This document shows, in pieces, positions 44,629-53,075 of a stretch of 64,000 nucleotides of DNA. The stretch's first letter is position 1. Each line of letters starts with the position of its first letter. The DNA is from Thermodesulfomicrobium sp. WS (GTDB lineage: Bacteria; Desulfobacterota; Desulfovibrionia; Desulfovibrionales; Desulfomicrobiaceae). Below the pieces are notes generated by a model. The model did no database searches, was not told the DNA's origin, and was given only the letters and a program-made list of their open reading frames with translations. The stretch is from assembly GCF_027925145.1 (NCBI RefSeq), contig NZ_AP027130.1:682001-746000 (forward strand). Direction: 5' to 3'. Position numbers and translations under genes: made by a program.

Positions 44629-45489
44629 TTACGAAAGCGCCAACATCCAGGCAATGACGGGAAGCAGCAGGGCTGTGCCCAGCAGGCATGTATCCAGTGC
44701 GCGGGCAAGGGGAGCGCATCGCTTGAGGATCCCGCCTGCCATAAGGCCGGTGATCAGCCCTGCCACATGGGCGGCAAGGTCGGTGTCTTCGTCTCCCATG
44801 CCCAGGAGGGCGAGCAGGGCAAGGCCTATGGCCACGATGGTGGGCAGACGGCGCTCGCTGCCCCACGCCGCAAGACCGACGGCAGCAAAGACTGCGGTGG
44901 AAAAGCCGATGGAGTCATGGGGACTTCCCAAGACCCAGGCCGCCAGGAGGTTGGCGGTGCTCGCGGCAAGCAGGGTGGCCAACCAGGTGAGTCCCGCCCC
45001 AAAGCGCCTGGCCGCCATGGCGACAAAGAGCACCCCGGCGGCGAGGTTGGCGATGAGGTGGGCGCCGTCGGCATGGAGGGTCAGGGCGGTGACGGCCCGC
45101 CAGATCTCGCCGCCTTGTATGGCCTGGGCCTTGGCGCTGCCTGCGGTGATCCAGAGGCTGCGCGGGATGGTTGTCAGGGGAAGGACATGGGTGGTGATCA
45201 GCCCAAAGACTCCCTCAGCCAGAAGCGGCAGAAAGACCGCGTTGGGAAGGGAACGGGAAGAAGGCGAAGCCGGAGGGTGCGCAGAGACCTCGCGCTCTAT
45301 GGCCGCGATTTCTGCTCGAGCGGCAAGCGCCAGGGGTTCGGGGACCAGCACTCGAAAGCCGTGAGCCGAGCGCAGCGCGCGGTAGGGGATGTCCTTGGCT
45401 GCTAAGGCAAGCGCTGTGAGCCGCGCTTGGCTTCGGGAAAGATGGGTGGCCACGGGTACCCACGGCGTGCGGTCAGGAGAAGCAAACAT
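44629..45489 (-). CDS. Rhomboid-family intramembrane serine protease with N-terminal DUF2007-like domain
   Basis: 286 aa. Residues about 1-70 form a small soluble domain (LAAKDIPYRALRSAHGFRVLVPEPLALAARAEI) that resembles DUF2007 signal-transducing domains. Six or so membrane spans follow from about residue 85. The catalytic serine is in IGFSTAVF and the catalytic histidine in AAHVAGLITG; the loop HADGAHLIANLA resembles the HxxxxHxxxN region. I use the ATG at 45489, since the preceding in-frame ATG lies in the tRNA-Pro terminator; no strong ribosome-binding site is seen, so the start is uncertain. Substrates unknown. Confidence 0.83.
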   Translation of the reverse strand: MFASPDRTPWVPVATHLSRSQARLTALALAAKDIPYRALRSAHGFRVLVPEPLALAARAEIAAIEREVSAHPPASPSSRSLPNAVFLPLLAEGVFGLITTHVLPLTTIPRSLWITAGSAKAQAIQGGEIWRAVTALTLHADGAHLIANLAAGVLFVAMAARRFGAGLTWLATLLAASTANLLAAWVLGSPHDSIGFSTAVFAAVGLAAWGSERRLPTIVAIGLALLALLGMGDEDTDLAAHVAGLITGLMAGGILKRCAPLARALDTCLLGTALLLPVIAWMLALS

Positions 45490-45502
45490 GGGCTGGAAGA
45501 CA

Positions 45503-45531
45503 AAGGGCTTGGAGATGTTCCCCAAGCCCTT
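45503..45531 (-). terminator. Terminator of tRNA-Pro
   Basis: AAGGGCTTGG and CCAAGCCCTT form a 10-bp perfect stem with a 9-nt loop, 10 nt after the tRNA 3' end, followed by TTTGTCTT on the minus strand. Confidence 0.7.
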
Positions 45532-45540
45532 GTGTTCGTA

Positions 45541-45617
45541 TGGTCGGGATGGCGCGACTCGAACGCGCGATCTCTGCGTCCCGAACGCAGCGCTCTACCA
45601 GACTGAGCCACATCCCG
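45541..45617 (-). tRNA. tRNA-Pro (CGG)
   Basis: 77-nt cloverleaf, acceptor CGGGATG with CATCCCG, encoded CCA (45543-45541), T-loop TTCGAGT and anticodon loop TTCGGGA giving CGG (proline). Confidence 0.93.
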
Positions 45618-45629
45618 AAAGCGAAGGCG

Positions 45630-45658
45630 CTCTTAGGCCAAGGAGTAAAACTTGGCAA
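45630..45658 (-). promoter_or_regulatory. Promoter of tRNA-Pro
   Basis: TTGCCA (45658-45653), 17-nt spacer, TAAGAG (45635-45630), 12 nt before the tRNA. Confidence 0.65.
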
Positions 45659-45693
45659 GGACTTTTCCTCCCTTTTTCGCGCGTTGGGAGGCG

Positions 45694-45963
45694 TTAGCCG
45701 TAACGGCCGTTTTTCACAGTAAAGATATAGGGTTCCAGTTCGGGGTGATTTTCAGCGCTGGGCCCTTCGAGCTCGGGTTCGGCCCAATGCCATCCTGCCT
45801 CGTGCCAGCGCAGCCAGGCCAAGCGGGCCTTGAATGCGGCGTCCACATACACCACCTGTGCCCGTCCTTCTTCGGCCAGGTGCGTGTCCACGGCAATGCC
45901 GACCTTGCGGCCATGGGGGGAAGAAAAGGGGACTGGATAACCAGGCCGGAGCTTGGGTGGCAT
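45694..45963 (-). CDS. Small protein of unknown function
   Basis: 89 aa, soluble, with a Pro-rich basic start (MPPKLRPGYPVPFSSPHGRK) and a centre rich in Trp (WLRWHEAGWHW). AGGAGG lies 4 nt before the ATG, which argues for a real gene. No family recognised. A 7-bp inverted repeat (45980-45994) lies directly upstream. The tRNA-Pro gene follows on the same strand but has its own promoter. Confidence 0.65.
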   Translation of the reverse strand: MPPKLRPGYPVPFSSPHGRKVGIAVDTHLAEEGRAQVVYVDAAFKARLAWLRWHEAGWHWAEPELEGPSAENHPELEPYIFTVKNGRYG

Positions 45964-45979
45964 AGGACCTCCTGAGTGA

Positions 45980-45994
45980 GGATATCAGATATCC
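45980..45994. promoter_or_regulatory. Inverted repeat, possible operator
   Basis: GGATATC-A-GATATCC, 7-bp arms around one base, in the divergent region between the 89-aa gene and manC, 17 nt upstream of the former's start. Could be an operator; no known regulator matches. Confidence 0.35.
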
Positions 45995-46155
45995 ACTACC
46001 CTGAAGGAAGACTCGATGCAAGAAACGGACTGTTTCAGCCTGGTTTACTGGGCGTCATCGCTTGAGGGACGTGGTGGCTTTTCTGCTTGCTTCGACGATG
46101 CTGTCCCCGTAGCCATGGGGCGTATTTTGTGGACATGAAGAGTTGGAGGTATGCT

Positions 46156-47577
46156 GTGGCGCTGTATCCTGTGATCCTTGCCGGAGGCTCCGGCACCCGT
46201 TTGTGGCCGCTATCCCGCAAATTATACCCCAAGCAGTTGCTCCCTCTCTTAGGGAAAGATACGCTGCTTCAAATGACGTGGAAGCGTCTTGCTGGCCTTG
46301 GCGCCTCTATGGCGCTGGTGCTCTGTAGCGAGGAGCACCGTTTTATCGTGGCGGAGCAACTCCGGGAGATTGGCGCTGTCGGCCGCATCATCCTCGAGCC
46401 GGTGGCCCGGAATACCGCTCCTGCGGTGGCCGTGGCTGCCCTGGCGGCCACGTGTCAGGACCCCGAGGCAGTGCTGGTGGTGCTTCCGGCGGATCATGCG
46501 GTGGATGAAGCATCGTTTCAGAATGCGGTCCACGAAGCCTTGCCTTTGGCCGAGGCCGGACATCTCGTGACCTTTGGGGTCCCGCCTACCCGGCCGGAGA
46601 CGGGGTATGGCTACATTCAGCGAGGAGAGGCGCTGCCCGAGGGTGGTTTCCGGGTGGTGCGCTTTGTGGAAAAGCCCGATGCGGACACCGCCCGGAGGTA
46701 TTGCGACAGCGGCGAGTATTGGTGGAACTCCGGTATGTTTGTGCTGCGGGCCGATGTGGTCCTCGCGGAGTTGGAGCGCTTCGAGCCGGATATGGTGGCG
46801 GCGTGTCGGTCCGCGCTGGGCACCAGTTGCCAGGATCTGGACTTTTTGCGTTTGGATGCTGAGAAATTTGCCGCAAGCCCTGAAAAATCCATCGACTACG
46901 CCGTGATGGAGCGCACGGACCGGGCGGCGGTGCTGCCCCTTGCCACAGCCTGGAGCGATTTGGGCTCTTGGGACGCCTTGTGGGAGGCCGGTGCCAAGGA
47001 TGCCTCGGGAAACGTGGTTCACGGTGACGTGCTCCTGGCTGACGTGCATGATTCCTTTGTCCATGCCGAATCCCGCCTGGTGGCTGCGGTCGGGCTCGCC
47101 GACCATATCGTGGTGGAAACCGTCGACGCCGTGCTCGTGGCCCCTCGCCACCGGGTGCAGGAAGTCAAGCAGTTGGTGGATACCCTCAAGGCGCATCACC
47201 GGCCTGAGGCGGTCACGCACCGCAAGGTCTTCCGGCCGTGGGGAAATTACGAGTCCATCGATGCCGGCGACCGGTATCAGGTGAAACGCATTACTGTCCT
47301 GCCGGGTCAGGTGTTGTCCCTGCAGAAGCATTTCCACCGCGCCGAGCATTGGGTGGTGGTGCGGGGGACCGCCATGGTCACCCGGGGACAGGAGCAGATC
47401 CTTTTGCGGGAGAACGAATCCATCTATATCCCGCTGGGGACAGTGCATCGCTTGGAAAACCCTGGCCGCATTCCTTTGGAGCTCATCGAGGTGCAAGTGG
47501 GCCCCTATCTTGGCGAAGACGATATCGTCCGTCTGGAAGATGTCTATGGGCGCAACCTCCAGCAGGCCAAAGGGTGA
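46156..47577 (+). CDS. manC: Mannose-1-phosphate guanylyltransferase / mannose-6-phosphate isomerase
   Basis: Bifunctional enzyme making GDP-mannose for polysaccharide or lipopolysaccharide. 473 aa. The N-terminal nucleotidyltransferase has AGGSGTRLWPLSR (residues about 7-19) and FVEKPD; the C-terminal cupin isomerase starts near residue 355 (FRPWGNYE) with the LSLQKHFHRAEHW and VQVGPYLGEDDIVR motifs. The GTG at 46156 is chosen because GGAGG lies 6 nt upstream and the protein then starts at the usual ALYPVILAGG; an ATG at 46135 is possible. Not clustered with other glycan genes here. Confidence 0.94.
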   Translation: MALYPVILAGGSGTRLWPLSRKLYPKQLLPLLGKDTLLQMTWKRLAGLGASMALVLCSEEHRFIVAEQLREIGAVGRIILEPVARNTAPAVAVAALAATCQDPEAVLVVLPADHAVDEASFQNAVHEALPLAEAGHLVTFGVPPTRPETGYGYIQRGEALPEGGFRVVRFVEKPDADTARRYCDSGEYWWNSGMFVLRADVVLAELERFEPDMVAACRSALGTSCQDLDFLRLDAEKFAASPEKSIDYAVMERTDRAAVLPLATAWSDLGSWDALWEAGAKDASGNVVHGDVLLADVHDSFVHAESRLVAAVGLADHIVVETVDAVLVAPRHRVQEVKQLVDTLKAHHRPEAVTHRKVFRPWGNYESIDAGDRYQVKRITVLPGQVLSLQKHFHRAEHWVVVRGTAMVTRGQEQILLRENESIYIPLGTVHRLENPGRIPLELIEVQVGPYLGEDDIVRLEDVYGRNLQQAKG

Positions 47578-47694
47578 ACGTCCGTCGCGTCATAGGCCCG
47601 CATGTCGCATGTTTTGCGGTTTTTTGGCGATTGACGCCGCATCTCTTTTCCCGTAGCTCCTCGCCACTTCCAGGATTGGCAAGATATATCGAAT

Positions 47695-47732
47695 GATAAT
47701 CGATAATTGAAAAAATCCTGGGGTGTCCCAGG
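47695..47732 (+). promoter_or_regulatory. livK leader: repeated GATAAT and a hairpin
   Basis: Two GATAAT hexamers (47695-47700, 47702-47707) lie in an AT-rich patch, and CCTGGG-GTGT-CCCAGG (47717-47732) can form a 6-bp hairpin before the livK start. One GATAAT could be a -10 box (TTGGCA is 13 nt upstream, too near), or the pair could be a Fur-like half-site. No firm assignment. Confidence 0.3.
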
Positions 47733-47792
47733 TAGCGTAGGGTGTGGCCTTTGAGGCTGTGGATTCAACTATCTCCCGTAAGGAGGAGACGC

Positions 47793-48926
47793 ATGAAACG
47801 CTGTTTTCTGCTGGCTGTGGTCCTTGCCGTATTTGGCATGACAGCTCCGGGTTTGGCCGCGGACACGGTGCGCATCGGTGTGTACCTGCCGCTCACTGGC
47901 CAGAACGCCTTTGGTGGGCAGCTGGAGCTCGAAGGGGTGCAGATGGCCCATGAGGAATTGGGCGAGGTGCTCGGCAAGAAGGTGGAGCTCTTCGTGGTCG
48001 ACAACAAGTCCGACAAGGTGGAAGCCGCCAATGCGGTCAAGCGCCTCATTGAGAAGGAGCAGGTCCAGGCCATCATCGGCACGTACGGCTCCTCTTTGGC
48101 CATGGCCGGCGGCGAGGTGGCGGAGAAGGCCGGTGTCCCTCAGGTGGGCACGAGCTGCACCAATCCTTTGGTGACCCAGGGCAAGAAGCATATCTTCCGC
48201 GTGTGCTTTATCGATCCCTTCCAGGGCGCAGGCGCGGCGACCTATGCCTTCAAGGATTTGGGGCTCAAGAAGGCGGCATTGCTGGTGGACGTGGCCAACG
48301 ACTATTCCGTGGGCCTGGCCAGCTTCTTCAAGCGCTCCTTTGCGAAACTGGGCGGCGAGGTGGTGGCTGCGCTCAACTATCAGTCCGGTGACCAGGACTT
48401 CACGGCCCAGCTGCAACAGATCATGGCCAAGAAGCCGGATGTGCTGTTCATTCCTTCGTACTTTGCCGAGGGCGCCATCATCATGAAGCAGGCCAAGGAG
48501 CTGGGCGCCACCTTCAAGATCATGGGCGGCGACGCCATGGATAATCCCGAGATCGTCACCATCGGCGGTGCGGCGGTGGAAGGGTTCATGCACACGACCT
48601 TCCCGTATGATCCCTCCATGCCGGATATGAACCCCGTGGCCCAGAAGTTCACGCAAAATTGGAAAAAGAAGCATCCGGACAAGGACCCCAATGTCAACGC
48701 GGCCTTGGGCTATGATGCGTACATGATCATCATCGACGCCATCAAGCGCGCCGGTTCCGCAGAACCTGCCAAGATCAGCGCAGCCTTGGCCGACACCAAG
48801 GGATTTGTGGGGGTCACCGGAGTGACCACCATCAATGAGACCCATGACGCGGAAAAACCTGTGGGCATCGTGGTCATCAAGAACGGCAAGAAGACGTACG
48901 TGGGCAGCATCCAGCCAGAACTGTAA
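47793..48926 (+). CDS. livK: Branched-chain amino-acid ABC transporter, substrate-binding protein
   Basis: Periplasmic binding protein that delivers leucine, isoleucine or valine (or a related amino acid) to the LivHMGF permease. 377 aa with a signal peptide (residues 1-22, MKRC then hydrophobic, LAAD cleavage) and the type I periplasmic-binding fold: RIGVYLPLTGQNAFGG, IGTYGSSLAMA, YDAYMIIIDAI. GGAGGAGA lies 4-5 nt before the ATG. A hairpin separates it from livH, allowing more binding protein than permease. Exact ligand is not determinable. Confidence 0.93.
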   Translation: MKRCFLLAVVLAVFGMTAPGLAADTVRIGVYLPLTGQNAFGGQLELEGVQMAHEELGEVLGKKVELFVVDNKSDKVEAANAVKRLIEKEQVQAIIGTYGSSLAMAGGEVAEKAGVPQVGTSCTNPLVTQGKKHIFRVCFIDPFQGAGAATYAFKDLGLKKAALLVDVANDYSVGLASFFKRSFAKLGGEVVAALNYQSGDQDFTAQLQQIMAKKPDVLFIPSYFAEGAIIMKQAKELGATFKIMGGDAMDNPEIVTIGGAAVEGFMHTTFPYDPSMPDMNPVAQKFTQNWKKKHPDKDPNVNAALGYDAYMIIIDAIKRAGSAEPAKISAALADTKGFVGVTGVTTINETHDAEKPVGIVVIKNGKKTYVGSIQPEL

Positions 48927-48942
48927 TCCCCACAACGAGGCC

Positions 48943-48973
48943 AAACCGGGGAGGGCGACCTCCCCGGTTTTTT
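48943..48973 (+). terminator. Attenuating terminator between livK and livH
   Basis: AAACCGGGGAGG and CCTCCCCGGTTT pair perfectly (12 bp) around GCGA, followed by TTT. It ends 11 nt before the livH ATG. Partial read-through would set the ratio of binding protein to permease. Confidence 0.85.
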
Positions 48974-48984
48974 GAGGTAATGGC

Positions 48985-49878
48985 ATGACGATTGAAATTT
49001 TTCTCCAACACCTGCTCAATGGTCTCACTCTGGGGAGCCTCTACGCCCTCATCGCCATCGGCTACACCATGGTCTATGGCATCCTGCGCCTCATCAACTT
49101 CGCGCACAGCGAAATTTTTATGTTGGGCGCGTATTGTGTTTTTTGGGGAGTGACTCTGTTGCATCTGCCATGGCCCCTTGCGCTGGTGGCTGCGGTGGCT
49201 GCGGTGGCGTTGGTGGGTGTTCTGGTGGACCGGGTGGCGTATCGGCCCTTGCGTGATGCCCCGCGCATCTCGGCATTGATCAGCGCCATCGGCGTCTCCT
49301 TTTTTCTGCAGAATGTGGCCATTGTGCTTTTCAAGGCCATCCCGCGCGAAGTGTATCGCCCTGAGTGGCTGGAAAACCCCATGATCATGGGTGGGGTGCG
49401 CGTGTTGCCCCTTACGCTCTTCGTACCGGTGCTTTCCCTGCTCCTCATGCTTGGTCTCATGTACATCGTGTACCACACCAAACCGGGTTTGGGCATGCGG
49501 GCCATCAGTAAGGACATCGAAACCAGCGCCCTGATGGGCGTGCCGGTGAACTCCATCATTGCCCTCACCTTTGGGCTGGGCTCCGCCCTGGCGGCGGCCA
49601 GCGGCATCATGTGGGCGTTGCGCTATCCGCAACTGCAGCCCATCATGGGTGTCATCCCTGGGTTCAAGGCCTTTATCGCGGCGGTGTTTGGCGGCATCGG
49701 CTCCATTCCCGGGGCCGTCATCGGCGGACTCGTGCTCGGATTTTTGGAGATCCTCATCGTGGCCTTTTTTCCGGATTTGGCCGGCTACCGGGACGCCTTC
49801 GCCTTTGTGCTCCTGATCGTCGTTTTGCTCGTGAAGCCTACGGGCCTTTTGGGCGCACGTCCCGAGGAGAAAGTATGA
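48985..49878 (+). CDS. livH: Branched-chain amino-acid ABC permease LivH
   Basis: Inner-membrane permease. 297 aa with about eight membrane spans; typical starts LQHLLNGLTLGSLYALIAIGYTMVYG and NFAHSEIFMLGAY are present, and the cytoplasmic coupling loop is GLGMRAISKDIETSALMGV. GAGGTA precedes the ATG. ATGA overlap with livM. Confidence 0.95.
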   Translation: MTIEIFLQHLLNGLTLGSLYALIAIGYTMVYGILRLINFAHSEIFMLGAYCVFWGVTLLHLPWPLALVAAVAAVALVGVLVDRVAYRPLRDAPRISALISAIGVSFFLQNVAIVLFKAIPREVYRPEWLENPMIMGGVRVLPLTLFVPVLSLLLMLGLMYIVYHTKPGLGMRAISKDIETSALMGVPVNSIIALTFGLGSALAAASGIMWALRYPQLQPIMGVIPGFKAFIAAVFGGIGSIPGAVIGGLVLGFLEILIVAFFPDLAGYRDAFAFVLLIVVLLVKPTGLLGARPEEKV

Positions 49879-50915
49879 AGCGGCATCATGTTTTTGCACT
49901 CAACCTCATGCTGGTGGGGGTGTTGGCGGCGCTCTTGGCCTGCGCCCAACGCTTTTTGGACGGATACTCCATCCAGATATTGAATCTGGTGGCCATCAAT
50001 ATCTTGCTCGCCCTGTCGCTCAACCTGATTTACGGCTTTACCGGGATGTTTAGCCTGGGGCATGCAGGGTTTATGGCCATTGGCGCCTATGTGTGCGCCA
50101 TTTTGATCCTGTCTCCGGATCAAAAGGCCATGCTCTTTTTACTGGAGCCCGCGTATCCGTTCATCGAGAACGCCCACGCGCCCTTCGTGGTGGCGGTCTT
50201 GGCCGGCGGCTTGGCCGCAGCCGCCATGGCGGTGGTGGTGGGGTTTCCGCTCCTGCGCCTCGGCGACGACTATCTCGGCATCGCCACCCTGGGATTTGCC
50301 GAGATCGTGCGCGTGCTGGCCAACAACTTGCCGCGGATCACCAATGGCGCCCTGGGATTCAAAGGTATTCCGGCCTACGCCAACCTGTGGTGGAACTATG
50401 GGTGGTGCTTGCTCGCACTGGTGCTCATCGTGCGGATTCTGCGCAGCAACACGGGGCGGTGCTTCAAGGCCATCCGTGATGACGAAGTGGCGGCCCGAGC
50501 CATGGGGGTGAACGTCTTTCGCCTCAAGCTGCTCTCCTTCGCTCTGGGCGCTTTTTTCGCCGGCGTGGGTGGAGGCCTTTTGGCCAGCTTGCTTACGACG
50601 ATCGATCCTAAGATGTTCCTCTTTGTGCTCACCTTCAACGTGCTCATGATCGTGGTCATGGGTGGTTTGGGCTCGGTGACGGGGTCGGTCATTGCCGGAG
50701 CAGCAGTGACCATCATTTTGGAGTGGTTGCGCTTCGTGGAAAATCCCATCACCTTGGGATCCGTGACCCTGCCGGGGATCCCGGGCATGCGCATGGTGGT
50801 GTTTTCGCTCCTTCTCATTGCGGTCATTTTGTTCCGTCGGGAGGGGCTGATGGGGACGCGGGAGATTTCCTGGGAAGGGATCGCCGCGTGGCTTCGGCAA
50901 AGGAGGAAGGCATGA
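49875..50915 (+). CDS. livM: Branched-chain amino-acid ABC permease LivM
   Basis: Second permease subunit. 346 aa with about ten hydrophobic spans; core SLNLIYGFTGMFSLGHAGFMAIGAY and coupling loop GRCFKAIRDDEVAARAMGVN. The ATG at 49875 overlaps the livH stop (ATGA) and its own stop overlaps livG (ATGA). Confidence 0.95.
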   Translation: MKRHHVFALNLMLVGVLAALLACAQRFLDGYSIQILNLVAINILLALSLNLIYGFTGMFSLGHAGFMAIGAYVCAILILSPDQKAMLFLLEPAYPFIENAHAPFVVAVLAGGLAAAAMAVVVGFPLLRLGDDYLGIATLGFAEIVRVLANNLPRITNGALGFKGIPAYANLWWNYGWCLLALVLIVRILRSNTGRCFKAIRDDEVAARAMGVNVFRLKLLSFALGAFFAGVGGGLLASLLTTIDPKMFLFVLTFNVLMIVVMGGLGSVTGSVIAGAAVTIILEWLRFVENPITLGSVTLPGIPGMRMVVFSLLLIAVILFRREGLMGTREISWEGIAAWLRQRRKA

Positions 50916-51691
50916 GCGCCTTGGTGGAAGCGCGCAGCTTGACCATGCGTTTTGGGGGCCTGGTGGCGGTGAGCGAATTTTCCGCGGCCATCGCACCGGG
51001 TGCCATCGTAGGACTTATCGGGCCCAATGGGGCAGGCAAGACCACGTGTTTCAACATGATCACCGGGTTTTACCGCCCAACCCAGGGGCAAGTGCTGCTG
51101 GACGGCCGAGACATCACCGGGCTTCCTCCCCATGCCGTATGTGCGGCGGGCATTGCCCGGACATTCCAGAATATCCGGCTGTTTGGCAATGGCACGGCTC
51201 TGGAGAACGTGTTGGTGGGGATGTATGTACGCCAGAAGAGTTTCTGGTGGCAGTCGGCCCTGTTTTGGCCGCCGGCCCTGCGGGAGGAAGCGCGGCAGCA
51301 GGCGCGGGCCATGGAGCTTTTGGAGGCCGTGGGCCTGGCAAATGTTGCGGGAGAAAAGGCCTCCAGTTTGCCGTATGGCGCCCAGCGCCGTTTGGAGATT
51401 GCCCGCGCCTTGGCTACAGAGCCGCGGTTTCTGCTCCTCGACGAGCCGGCAGCTGGCATGAATCCGCAGGAATCGCAGGAGCTCATGGAGTTTATTCGCC
51501 ATATTCGTGATGCGTTCTCCCTCACCATCCTGCTCATCGAGCACGATATGAAGGTGGTGATGGGGGTGTGCGAGCATATCTATGTGCTCGACTACGGCGT
51601 CACCATTGCCCAAGGTCCGCCTGCGGCCATCCAATCCAATCCCAAGGTCATTGAGGCCTACCTCGGCGAGGAGGCGCTCGCGTATGCTTAA
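50912..51691 (+). CDS. livG: Branched-chain amino-acid ABC transporter ATP-binding protein LivG
   Basis: 259-aa ABC ATPase energising LivHM. Walker A GPNGAGKTT (residues about 36-44), the signature loop in LPYGAQRRLEIARAL, Walker B LLLDEPAAG, and H-loop IEHDMKVV. AAGGAGGAAGG precedes the ATG. Its last 8 nt overlap livF. Confidence 0.96.
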   Translation: MSALVEARSLTMRFGGLVAVSEFSAAIAPGAIVGLIGPNGAGKTTCFNMITGFYRPTQGQVLLDGRDITGLPPHAVCAAGIARTFQNIRLFGNGTALENVLVGMYVRQKSFWWQSALFWPPALREEARQQARAMELLEAVGLANVAGEKASSLPYGAQRRLEIARALATEPRFLLLDEPAAGMNPQESQELMEFIRHIRDAFSLTILLIEHDMKVVMGVCEHIYVLDYGVTIAQGPPAAIQSNPKVIEAYLGEEALAYA

Positions 51692-52388
51692 AGTCACGAA
51701 CCTTCACGTTTCCTATGGAGGCATTCACGCCCTTCAGGGGATTTCCCTCGAGGCCCCTGCCGGTAAGATCGTCACCCTCATCGGGGCCAACGGCGCGGGG
51801 AAAAGCAGCACGCTGCGGGCCATTGCCGGGCTGATCAAGTCCAAGACCGGCTCCATCACCTATGAGGGCGAGGAGCTGACCACCTTGGATCCGGCCGCCA
51901 TCGTGCGTCGAGGTATTGCCCTGTCCCCGGAGGGGCGGCGCATCTTTCCCCACCTTTCGGTGCGCGAAAATCTGCTCTTGGGGGCCTATAGCCGTTCCGA
52001 CAGTGCTGGTATTGCCCGGGACATGGAATGGGTCTTCGACCTCTTCCCGCGGCTTCGGGAGCGCAGCGAGCAAAAAGGAGGCACCCTTTCCGGGGGCGAG
52101 CAGCAGATGTTGGCGGTGGGCCGCGCCCTCATGAGCCGGCCGCAGGTGCTCATGCTCGATGAGCCGAGCCTGGGTCTTGCTCCACTTTTAGTCAAAGACG
52201 TGTTCTCCATCATTGAGCGCATCAACGCCGAAGGCCGCACCGTGCTCTTGGTGGAACAAAACGCCTTTGCCGCTCTGAAAATCGCTCATTATGCCTACGT
52301 CCTGGAGACCGGACGCATTACCCTCCATGGTACTGGAGAAGAGCTTTTGGCCGATCAGCGCGTCATTCAGGCGTATTTGGGAGGATAG
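51684..52388 (+). CDS. livF: Branched-chain amino-acid ABC transporter ATP-binding protein LivF
   Basis: 234-aa partner ATPase of LivG. Walker A GANGAGKSS (about residues 33-41), signature LSGGEQQMLAVGRAL, Walker B LMLDEPSLGLAP and VEQNAFAAL. GAGGAGG lies about 10 nt upstream of the ATG. The operon ends at the terminator 52413-52441. Confidence 0.96.
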   Translation: MLKVTNLHVSYGGIHALQGISLEAPAGKIVTLIGANGAGKSSTLRAIAGLIKSKTGSITYEGEELTTLDPAAIVRRGIALSPEGRRIFPHLSVRENLLLGAYSRSDSAGIARDMEWVFDLFPRLRERSEQKGGTLSGGEQQMLAVGRALMSRPQVLMLDEPSLGLAPLLVKDVFSIIERINAEGRTVLLVEQNAFAALKIAHYAYVLETGRITLHGTGEELLADQRVIQAYLGG

Positions 52389-52412
52389 CCCACTGCGACA
52401 GCAGTACGTTTC

Positions 52413-52441
52413 AACGCCCGGAATTGTTTTCGGGCGTTTTT
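52413..52441 (+). terminator. Terminator of the liv operon
   Basis: AACGCCCG and CGGGCGTT form an 8-bp stem around a 10-nt loop, followed by TTTTCTT; 24 nt after the livF stop. Confidence 0.85.
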
Positions 52442-52498
52442 CTTGTGAGGGGTTGCTCGGAGAGGTAAGGTCCCTTGGCGGCTGGCGCGGCGGAGCAT

Positions 52499-52530
52499 AA
52501 AAAATCCCACGAGAGGTCGTCTCGTGGGAT
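52499..52530 (-). terminator. Terminator of the tRNA-Gln/tRNA-Glu transcript
   Basis: ATCCCACGAGA and TCTCGTGGGAT (11-bp perfect stem, 5-nt loop) followed on the minus strand by T6, 10 nt after tRNA-Glu. Confidence 0.9.
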
Positions 52531-52539
52531 GGATTGTTG

Positions 52540-52617
52540 TGGCGTCCCCAAGGGGATTTGAACCCCTGTTATCGGCGTGAAAGGCCGGTGTCCTGGACCG
52601 AGCTAGACGATGGGGAC
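52540..52617 (-). tRNA. tRNA-Glu (TTC)
   Basis: 78-nt cloverleaf with acceptor GTCCCCA and TGGGGAC, discriminator G, encoded CCA, and anticodon TTC in loop CTTTCAC. Two nt after tRNA-Gln and transcribed with it. Confidence 0.93.
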
Positions 52618-52619
52618 CT

Positions 52620-52693
52620 TGGCTGGGCGACTAGGATTCGAACCTAGATTGACGGAGTCAGAGTCCGCTGTCCTGCCGTTGAACGATCGCCCA
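52620..52693 (-). tRNA. tRNA-Gln (CTG)
   Basis: 74-nt cloverleaf with acceptor TGGGCGA and TCGCCCA, encoded CCA, and anticodon loop CTCTGAC giving CTG (glutamine). First gene of a two-tRNA transcript. Confidence 0.92.
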
Positions 52694-52706
52694 CAACGGA
52701 GATGGC

Positions 52707-52735
52707 CATCTATGGAGAATGCCGGTGCCTGTCAA
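52707..52735 (-). promoter_or_regulatory. Promoter of tRNA-Gln/Glu
   Basis: TTGACA (52735-52730), 17-nt spacer, TAGATG (52712-52707), 13 nt before tRNA-Gln. Confidence 0.72.
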
Positions 52736-52859
52736 GCAGAAAAACGCTGGGTGTTACCGGACAATGCTCTTTGGTCTGGGTGCAGGCGTCTGCGATCTCC
52801 TTTGGTGGAGGGGTGTTTGCAGGATCGCTTGGGACCGTAGGACTGCTCGGTCCGTAGTT

Positions 52860-53020
52860 GTTCCACAGGGGTTTTGCGTCCTTCCGCGAGGCTAAGCGGC
52901 ATCTTTGAACGCCAATGCCTGCCTGCGCCTGGTCTCGGCAGGGTTTGCCGAACTCGACGATGCATGGACGACCGGCACGGTCTATCTCAACCGCAACCGG
53001 CAACCCAGGGGGATGCCCAC
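52860..53020 (+). mobile_element. Fossil of an IS256-family transposase C-terminus
   Basis: Translated on the plus strand, two adjacent frames give RLSGIFE and then ACLRLVSAGFAELDDAWTTG-TVYLN. This matches the C-terminal pattern of IS256/mutator transposases (GIFPNRDA-RLVGAVLAE-HDEWAE-RRYL) from memory of the family. A frameshift near 52905 and in-frame stops upstream, with no terminal inverted repeats seen, show it is dead. The gap between tRNA-Gln and tRNA-Arg (52694-53118) otherwise holds only a promoter and a terminator. Confidence 0.5.
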
Positions 53021-53075
53021 CGCTGCGAAAACTTGCCGAAATGGGGTGCCCCATCGCCGTACTCGGCAACGCAAC

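Noticed and set aside
47678-47700. Sigma-54 promoter ahead of livK (TTGGCA region).
   Set aside because: The second dinucleotide 10 nt after GG is CG, not GC, so the GG-N10-GC rule fails.
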